A stretch of DNA of 59,658 nt from Hellea sp964472905 (GTDB lineage: Bacteria > Pseudomonadota > Alphaproteobacteria > Caulobacterales > Maricaulaceae): assembly GCA_964472905.1 (NCBI GenBank), contig CAYYMI010000009.1, positions 1 through 59,658 on the forward strand, in the 5' to 3' direction. The notes beneath the pieces are model-generated. The model had not been told where the DNA came from. It did no database searches and worked only from the letters and a program-made list of their open reading frames with translations. The translations under genes were made by a program, and so were the position numbers. The stretch's first letter is position 1. Each line of letters begins with the position of its first letter. Below, in pieces: positions 51,587-57,278 of the stretch.

Positions 51587-52597
51587 TCAGTTATGGGGCT
51601 TGGTTGAGTCTCTAATAATCAAATCATGTATCATGCAATATGACTTTGACCGCTCATCCGAACCAGGCGGAGTTATGAGCAATTCAGCCGCGCGGTACCC
51701 CATTTCATAAATAGGCTGTTTTATTGTCGTAAGTTGTGGCCATAATATACGGGCCAGCGGTGTATCATCGAATCCTGTTACGCTGATCTGGTCTGGGACT
51801 GAAAGACCTTGTCTAGCTGCGACTGACACAACGCCCGCCGCCATATCATCATTACTGGCAAATATTGCACTTGGTTTACGCTTGCCCTTTAATATTTTCG
51901 TGGCAGCATCAACACCTGACTTAAAGGTAAAATCACCCTGTGCCATCCATGATGGATTCACATTAAGATTATGGGCGGATAAAGCCTGTTCAAATCCTTT
52001 ATATCTTTGACCTGAGGAACTGTGACGCGGCGGCCCTTTAATGAAGCCTATGTCCTTGTGACCCAGACCAATTAGATATTCCGTCATTTCGCGCGCGGCC
52101 TGAACATTATCCATCTTCACACAAGACACGCCTTCAATTTCATAGGAGGGCGCTACAGGTACAAAATCAATATTAAGGCGTTTGAGGATTTTAAAAATTT
52201 CAGGACTATCACTAAATGGCGCTGTCAGGATAATCCCGTCAACAGGAAGGCGTTCTAGGCGGCGTTCAAAATCATCGCTGATATGGGAACTCGTCATATC
52301 AAACGCTTCGACAACAAGATGATAGCCATTCTCACGGCAGGCTTCGATAGCGCCGGCTTGTAGATTAGCCAGATAGTTGGGGCTGGACGACCCAAACATC
52401 ATGGCAATCAAATAAGACTTAGAACTGGCGAGGCCCCGCGCCGCAAGGTTAGGCGAATATCGTAGCTCTTTGGCCACAGCCATAACTTTTTCGCGCGTTT
52501 TCACCGCAACATTTGGCTCATTATTGAGAACCCGAGAAACGGTCTTCATTGAAACGCCAGCTTGTTTGGCGACATCTGTAATTGTTGCTTTCATCAT
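51587..52597 (-). CDS. LacI-family transcriptional regulator
   Basis: 336 aa. The first 50 residues are a LacI helix-turn-helix (TITDVAKQAGVSMKTVSRVL, NNEPNVAVKTREKVMAVAKE) and the hinge ends ARGLASSKS. The rest is a periplasmic-binding-like sensor: GIILTAPFSD, VPVAPSYEIEGVSCVKMDN, SAIFASNDDMAAGVVSVA and TVTGFDD-type DDTPLARILWPQLTTIKQP. Sugar or nucleoside ligands are usual for the family, but no sugar genes are adjacent. It is 26 nt after the pteridine reductase-like gene on the same strand, so it may be co-transcribed. Confidence 0.93.
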   Translation of the reverse strand: MMKATITDVAKQAGVSMKTVSRVLNNEPNVAVKTREKVMAVAKELRYSPNLAARGLASSKSYLIAMMFGSSSPNYLANLQAGAIEACRENGYHLVVEAFDMTSSHISDDFERRLERLPVDGIILTAPFSDSPEIFKILKRLNIDFVPVAPSYEIEGVSCVKMDNVQAAREMTEYLIGLGHKDIGFIKGPPRHSSSGQRYKGFEQALSAHNLNVNPSWMAQGDFTFKSGVDAATKILKGKRKPSAIFASNDDMAAGVVSVAARQGLSVPDQISVTGFDDTPLARILWPQLTTIKQPIYEMGYRAAELLITPPGSDERSKSYCMIHDLIIRDSTKPHN

Positions 52598-52623
52598 CCA
52601 CTCGCCTACGACGCGAATTCTCT

Positions 52624-53346
52624 CTACGCTAGATGTTGCCCACCATCAACCGTTAGCATTTGCCCTGTAACAGACTCAGCACCGAGTAAATAAAGAGCTG
52701 CGCCTAACAAATCTTCAGGTGATGAACCTTTGCCTAAAAGTGTTGAACTGGATTCCAACTTAAATTCGTCTTCTGTCTGAGCTTTATTCTGTAATGTGGG
52801 CCCCGGCCCTATGGCATTGACCCGAATGTGCGGCGCCAAGGATTGCGCCAAAGTTTTGGTCGCCGCATAGAGGGCCGCTTTAGAAACACCATAGGTAAAA
52901 TAAGACGGGTCTGGGTTTAGGACGCGTTGATCAACCATATTGATAATTGATCCAGATGCTCCATCAGGGAGCTGCGTTGCAAATTGTTGAGCTAATCTTA
53001 GAGGCGCGCGTAAATTGACGCTCATATGATAGTCAAAATCCATATTTGAAAAGGTTTTCGCGTCATCATTCTCAAATGTCGATGCATTATTGATAAGCGC
53101 CGTCAAAGGGCTGCCCAAAGCCTGACTGGCACGGCTCAGTAAACTCTCCAGATCTTGCGGAACGAAAAGATTGGCTTGTACCAGCGCGGCTCTACCGCCC
53201 TTGCTCGTTATCTCTTCAGCTAGGGTCTCAGCTCCATGTTTGCTGCGATTATAATGGATAGCGACAGCCCAGCCTTGCGCGGCCAGACCGCGCGCTAAAT
53301 GCGCGCCAACCCTTGCGCCTGCGCCAGTTATCAGAACGGTTTTCAT
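52624..53346 (-). CDS. Short-chain reductase of pteridine reductase type (PTR1/FolM-like)
   Basis: 240 aa. The nucleotide motif is VLITGAGARVGAHLARGL: Arg12 in the TGxxxRxG loop marks pteridine reductases, instead of the TGxxxGxG of most short-chain enzymes. LINNASTFEND, then INMVDQRVLNPDPSYFTYG with Asp where Ser normally stands, and the Tyr-x3-Lys pair (YGVSK) give the PTR1/FolM catalytic Asp-Tyr-Lys set. It ends with QMLTVDGGQHLA. It should reduce a dihydropterin or similar to its tetrahydro form with NADPH. Its start overlaps the stop of the PTPS-like gene (ATGA), which supports a shared pathway. Confidence 0.85.
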   Translation of the reverse strand: MKTVLITGAGARVGAHLARGLAAQGWAVAIHYNRSKHGAETLAEEITSKGGRAALVQANLFVPQDLESLLSRASQALGSPLTALINNASTFENDDAKTFSNMDFDYHMSVNLRAPLRLAQQFATQLPDGASGSIINMVDQRVLNPDPSYFTYGVSKAALYAATKTLAQSLAPHIRVNAIGPGPTLQNKAQTEDEFKLESSSTLLGKGSSPEDLLGAALYLLGAESVTGQMLTVDGGQHLA

Positions 53347-53720
53347 GAGCGTCTAACGCGGGCCCGTTCCCCGCATGAAGGACGCCGAACCTCTACACAG
53401 GAAAGCCCAGGAAGCTTAGACTCCAGCCGCTCGAATATCCACTTTGCAATTTGTTCCAAAGCGGGCTGGTCTAGCCCGTCAACTTCATTTAAAACCGAAT
53501 GATCTAAAGGCTTAATGATATCTTGGATAATTTGGTCGATTTTCCAGAGATCACGTATCCAGCCTTTATCTTCTTGAGCGTCACCTTCTATTCTAACAGT
53601 GCCAGCAAAACTATGGCCATGAATTTTTTTGAATAGATCATTTGCGTCAGCATGCCCAAAATAATGGGCTGCTTCAAATTGGAAGTCTTTTTCTATTTCA
53701 AATGTAAGGTTCGAGGCCAT
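53343..53720 (-). CDS. 6-pyruvoyl-tetrahydropterin synthase / QueD-like protein
   Basis: 125 aa. FQFEAAHYFGH (His19) and KKIHGHSFAGTV (His34, His36) are the zinc ligands of the family; KPLDHSVLNEV carries the Asp-His of the catalytic relay. The loop between the zinc ligands (HADANDLFKK) has no Cys, although the enzymes making sepiapterin precursors or queuosine use one there. The family's C-terminal Glu motif reads VEVRRPSCGERA. So it is a PTPS-fold protein with an altered site. Translationally coupled to the pteridine reductase-like gene and 12 nt after the antiporter gene. Confidence 0.85.
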   Translation of the reverse strand: MASNLTFEIEKDFQFEAAHYFGHADANDLFKKIHGHSFAGTVRIEGDAQEDKGWIRDLWKIDQIIQDIIKPLDHSVLNEVDGLDQPALEQIAKWIFERLESKLPGLSCVEVRRPSCGERARVRRS

Positions 53721-53732
53721 TAAAGACGGCTT

Positions 53733-54707
53733 TTACATGACACGGCTTACAAGCGCCAGCATGTAAAGAACATATCCGATAAAGAAAACAATACCTATCA
53801 TTTTGCCAATAGGCTGACGCCTTAGAACGAAGAGCAATAAAGCGGCAGAAGATGCCAACATCACCCAAACATCAAAGGCCAGTAGCTTTTCGTCAATTTT
53901 GACGGGGCCTGCCAAAGCCGAGGCTCCCATAACCGCAAAGAGGTTAAACACGTTTGATCCTAAAACATTCCCAATTGCGACCTCGGAATGGCCGCGATAA
54001 GAGGCGACAATCACAGTAGCTATCTCTGGCAATGATGTCCCAATAGCGACGATCGTTAGGCCGATAATCGCATTTGAAATATTCATCGCTTCAGCAATGA
54101 TCACGGCGTTATCAACGATTAATTTACCGCCGAAAACAAGCCCTATGATACCAATGACCACAAAGGCGAATGATAATAGGACATTGGTCGGAAGACCATC
54201 TTTGCCTTCATCTATTTCTGTCATCTCATCGAGAATAGGGTCGTGGACGCCTGAGCGCGCAAGACGAAACATATAAAGCAGATAAGCCAGTATACCGCCA
54301 AATAAGATCGCGCCTTGCGGAAAGCCCATCGTGTGGCCGCTAGCTGTAAAGGCAAGGAGGATAAAGAGTATCGTTGCAACAATGCATATCAGGGTATTTC
54401 GCGCGACCCCCGCCATATTAGTCGGTATGGCCATAATCATTGCTGGCAAACCGAGAGCGAGCAAAACATTGGCTATATTAGAGCCTATGACATTACCCGC
54501 CGCGAGATCGCCCGCGCCTTTCAAAACCGATTGCACGCCAACAACAAGTTCAGGCGCAGATGTCCCGAAAGCCACAATGGTCAGGCCAACAATAAGGGAG
54601 GGCACGCCCCAATGACGTGCTAGCGCCGCAGCGCCGCGGACCATCCAGTCCCCAGCAATAATGAGGATAACAATACCAATTATAAGGAGAAATAGCGGGA
54701 CGAGCAT
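53733..54707 (-). CDS. Calcium/sodium antiporter (YrbG-like, CaCA family)
   Basis: 324 aa with about 10 TM helices. It contains the two inverted alpha repeats: IVGLTIVAFGTSAPELVVGV with AAGNVIGSNIANVLLALG, and IIGLTIVAIGTSLPEIATVI with AIGNVLGSNVFNLFAVMG. The G-T-S-x-P-E motifs bind the ions. It exchanges Ca2+ for Na+ or H+ at the inner membrane. A 43-residue membrane peptide is encoded 15 nt upstream and two pterin-type genes follow. Confidence 0.94.
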   Translation of the reverse strand: MLVPLFLLIIGIVILIIAGDWMVRGAAALARHWGVPSLIVGLTIVAFGTSAPELVVGVQSVLKGAGDLAAGNVIGSNIANVLLALGLPAMIMAIPTNMAGVARNTLICIVATILFILLAFTASGHTMGFPQGAILFGGILAYLLYMFRLARSGVHDPILDEMTEIDEGKDGLPTNVLLSFAFVVIGIIGLVFGGKLIVDNAVIIAEAMNISNAIIGLTIVAIGTSLPEIATVIVASYRGHSEVAIGNVLGSNVFNLFAVMGASALAGPVKIDEKLLAFDVWVMLASSAALLLFVLRRQPIGKMIGIVFFIGYVLYMLALVSRVM

Positions 54708-54722
54708 GTCCGTTATAAGCCT

Positions 54723-54854
54723 CTAATCAAAGCGCTTATATTCGAGGATATTTAGCCCTCCAAAAACAAGTGCGATGAGACCAAAACAAAATAAAGCCGG
54801 ATCAACAGAGAAGCCAAAAACATTCATTCCGCCAGATAAAATAAGTTCAAACAT
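54723..54854 (-). CDS. 43-residue putative membrane peptide upstream of the antiporter
   Basis: ATG at 54854, stop at 54723. MFELILSGGMNVFGFSVDPA is followed by LFCFGLIALVFGGLNILEYK and RFD. One TM helix (about 20-36), charged ends. There is AGGG in the upstream region. It lies 15 nt before the antiporter ATG on the same strand, so it is positioned as a leader peptide or small partner. Not recognised; support is the reading frame, the TM helix and the spacing only. Confidence 0.45.
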   Translation of the reverse strand: MFELILSGGMNVFGFSVDPALFCFGLIALVFGGLNILEYKRFD

Positions 54855-55060
54855 GGAAGGACCCTAACCTTAAAATGCCAATTTTTCGGCTCTATAAACT
54901 GCTTTGTTGTAAAGGCCAAGCGTCTTGACGCCACATCCTCACAAAGGTTTAAAAGCTGCTAAAAATGTTGAAATGAATTTAATCTACTGCTCGTTCCTAT
55001 CAGATTGGCACGTACGGTCCAAACATTGTCTGATTTTCTGAACCTTTCCATCTTCGGATT

Positions 55061-55528
55061 TCACCGAAAAACCTGACTTGGACATGGACCAATTCGTAGT
55101 AAAGCCGCCTGTCCTTCTCTTGCTTCGACGAATGCAATTATTTTGTCGCGATGTTGCGGTATACTCCCGCACCAAGGCCCTGCGCAGCTTGTTTCAATAT
55201 CAACAAGATATCGGGTTAGTGATACATCTTGGCTTGGATTATTCGCAAGTGAATAACCTTCGAAGACGGTCTTTGTGATTCTAGGCGGTCTGGGCTTAAA
55301 CTGATTTTCCGGATGACTCTTAATGACGTCTTCCAGATGATGTATGTCTTGCTTTGGCTTTGCTGAACTGCCGACAAATTGACCAACTAATATATGATAA
55401 GTCTTTTCGCTGGCTTTGGCGGCTTCTAGGGTCTTGATTAAGTCGGGCCGAGCGCAGCTAAGCGCAAAAGCGCTTTCAGTCAGCAAAAGACAGCCTAACA
55501 AAGCTGATAATATAAGCCGAACTCTCAT
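55061..55528 (-). CDS. Small secreted Cys protein, C-terminus probably frameshifted
   Basis: 155 aa to the first stop. Signal peptide MRVRLILSALLGCLLLTESA ... LS. The mature part has VDIETSCAGPWCGSIPQH and RIGPCPSQVFR, then stops. In the next frame the strand stays open to 54984 with SVKSEDGKVQKIRQCLDRTC and QSDRNEQ, which continues the Cys pattern (GPCP...QCL...C). The shift is at a five-T run (55067-55071); one extra base would join both parts into a roughly 180-aa protein. Function unknown; the GPxCG and GPCP elements recur in small secreted proteins of this bacterial group, from memory. Confidence 0.6.
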   Translation of the reverse strand: MRVRLILSALLGCLLLTESAFALSCARPDLIKTLEAAKASEKTYHILVGQFVGSSAKPKQDIHHLEDVIKSHPENQFKPRPPRITKTVFEGYSLANNPSQDVSLTRYLVDIETSCAGPWCGSIPQHRDKIIAFVEAREGQAALLRIGPCPSQVFR

Positions 55529-55619
55529 AATACAAGCAGGCTAATAGGGTCGTATGCAAAGAGCAATAGGCCCGCACAGCTTTCAGTCAGCTAAGTCAAT
55601 CGGCATTTAACCAAAAATA

Positions 55620-56003
55620 TTATCTGGACGTCTTTGTATTAAAATCAATGATAGATTTAACGAGCTGAGTCGATGGTAAAGGGTCAGCTTCGGATGCGGA
55701 AACATCCATCCATAAATCAGCAAGTAGACCAGCCTCATCTTTAGATGATATGTTCAACGCTGCAACCCTATCGAGAATATCTTCTTGCTGAGTAATGAGA
55801 CTATCCTCACGCTCTGCCATTTCTTGGTCAATGGTATTATCACTACCCGGAACGTGTTGACCACATTCTAAGAGCTTTAAAGATAAAAGCTTATATTCAG
55901 ATTTTAAGTTTTGAAGGGTTTGGGGTTCTGCTCCCCAGCTATTTATATTTGCGCCATTTTGCAAATTTGCACGTGTTTTTAAGTTTGTTGTGGATGTGGT
56001 CAC
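55620..56003 (-). CDS. Small acidic cytoplasmic protein, unknown function
   Basis: 127 aa, GTG start with AAAGGA about 9 nt before. No signal peptide or TM helix. The first 30 residues are polar (TTNLKTRANLQNGANI), and the rest is predicted helical (SEYKLLSLKLLECGQH, DSLITQQEDILDRVAALNIS, DEAGLLADLWMDVSA). It has acidic composition and no catalytic motif. No family recognised. It stands alone with about 210 bases on the 5' side before the divergent oxidoreductase gene. Confidence 0.6.
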   Translation of the reverse strand: MTTSTTNLKTRANLQNGANINSWGAEPQTLQNLKSEYKLLSLKLLECGQHVPGSDNTIDQEMAEREDSLITQQEDILDRVAALNISSKDEAGLLADLWMDVSASEADPLPSTQLVKSIIDFNTKTSR

Positions 56004-56236
56004 TTTGACGTCCTTTTAAATCCTGGCCCCAGGTTAAAATTTATGTCCCACATTAAGGTAAAATATATGCGCTCAATTCACTAACAAAAGTTTAACAAAC
56101 AAACTTAATAAGTGTATTTTTTACATAACTCATCCAGTTAACAAATATAAACAAAGACTTAAGGAAATAAGCAAACTCAAACCAGCACACGTTTCTTCCC
56201 ATTGATTTAAACCCATTGGCCTGTCATTCTGTTGAT

Positions 56237-57250
56237 ATGTCAGTCCCCTTCTCCATACTCGATCTTGCTCGCGTTATAGAAGACGGTGATATCACGCAAA
56301 GTTTCAAAGAATGTGTGAGTACCGCACAAATTGCAGAAAGCCTTGGTTATAACCGCGTTTGGTATGCTGAGCACCACAATATGATAAGCGTGGCCAGCTC
56401 GGCGACCTCTGTGCTCATCGCGCATATTGCGTCAAAAACCAAAACTATACGGCTAGGCTCTGGCGGCATAATGCTCCCCAATCATTCACCTCTAACCATT
56501 GCCGAACAATTTGGGACTCTGGCCACGTTACATCCAAACCGTATTGACCTCGGACTTGGCCGCGCGCCAGGGGGTGACCGCAACGTTATTCGTGCCTTAC
56601 GTAAAGACGGCCCTGCCGCCGCACAGCGCTTCCCGCAAGATGTTATGGAATTGATGTCCTATCTAGCTAAACCCGATGAAGATGCCCCTTTATCTGTGCG
56701 CGCTATACCTGGTGAAGGGACCGAGGTTCCTGTCTGGATACTCGGCTCATCCTTGTTCGGCGCGCAACTAGCGGCCCATCTAGGATTGCCTTACGCTTTT
56801 GCCTCACATTTCGCGCCGCAACATCTTGTCCAAGCCGCAGAGACTTACCGCCGCGAGTTCAAGCCCTCGCAATATCTGGATAAGCCCTATTTCATGATGG
56901 CCGTAAATGTCTTTGCCGCCGAGACCGAAGACGAAGCGCAATATCATTTCTCAACGCTCATCCAAGCCTTTATCGGTATCATTACAAATAACCGGGGGCT
57001 TATCCCTAAACCAAAAGACAACCTAGAGGTTCCCGCCCAAATCGAGCCACATGTGCAGGCTATGCTCCAAGGCAGCGCCGTGGGCAGCCCCGAACAAGTC
57101 GCTGAGCGACTCTCCGTATTTCAAGAGCAGCTACGGCCCGATGAATATATCATCTCTATGCCCTTTTATGATCACGCCGCGCGGTTAAAATCCATGGAAC
57201 TCACCATGGGCGTACAGGAAAAGATTAAGGCTTTAGCTAAAGCCTCCTAA
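56237..57250 (+). CDS. Luciferase-like (LLM class) flavin-dependent oxidoreductase
   Basis: 337 aa from ATG 56237 (MSVPFSILDLARVIEDGDI); a TTG seven codons earlier is in frame but unneeded. LGYNRVWYAEHHNM, SSATSVLIAHIASKTKTIRL, GGIMLPNHSPLTIAEQFGTL, RIDLGLGRAPGGD and PVWILGSSLFGAQLAAHLGL are the MsnO8-like LLM motifs. It probably uses FMNH2 and oxygen on an unknown substrate. Monocistronic and convergent with the sulfatase gene. Confidence 0.9.
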   Translation: MSVPFSILDLARVIEDGDITQSFKECVSTAQIAESLGYNRVWYAEHHNMISVASSATSVLIAHIASKTKTIRLGSGGIMLPNHSPLTIAEQFGTLATLHPNRIDLGLGRAPGGDRNVIRALRKDGPAAAQRFPQDVMELMSYLAKPDEDAPLSVRAIPGEGTEVPVWILGSSLFGAQLAAHLGLPYAFASHFAPQHLVQAAETYRREFKPSQYLDKPYFMMAVNVFAAETEDEAQYHFSTLIQAFIGIITNNRGLIPKPKDNLEVPAQIEPHVQAMLQGSAVGSPEQVAERLSVFQEQLRPDEYIISMPFYDHAARLKSMELTMGVQEKIKALAKAS

Positions 57251-57278
57251 AGTATTAAATGGAGTAACTAAAAGACGG

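Noticed and set aside
54984..55175. Independent 63-aa gene on the minus strand
   Set aside because: Its N-terminal half overlaps the secreted protein in another frame; only its end looks real and is better explained as the frameshifted tail of that protein.
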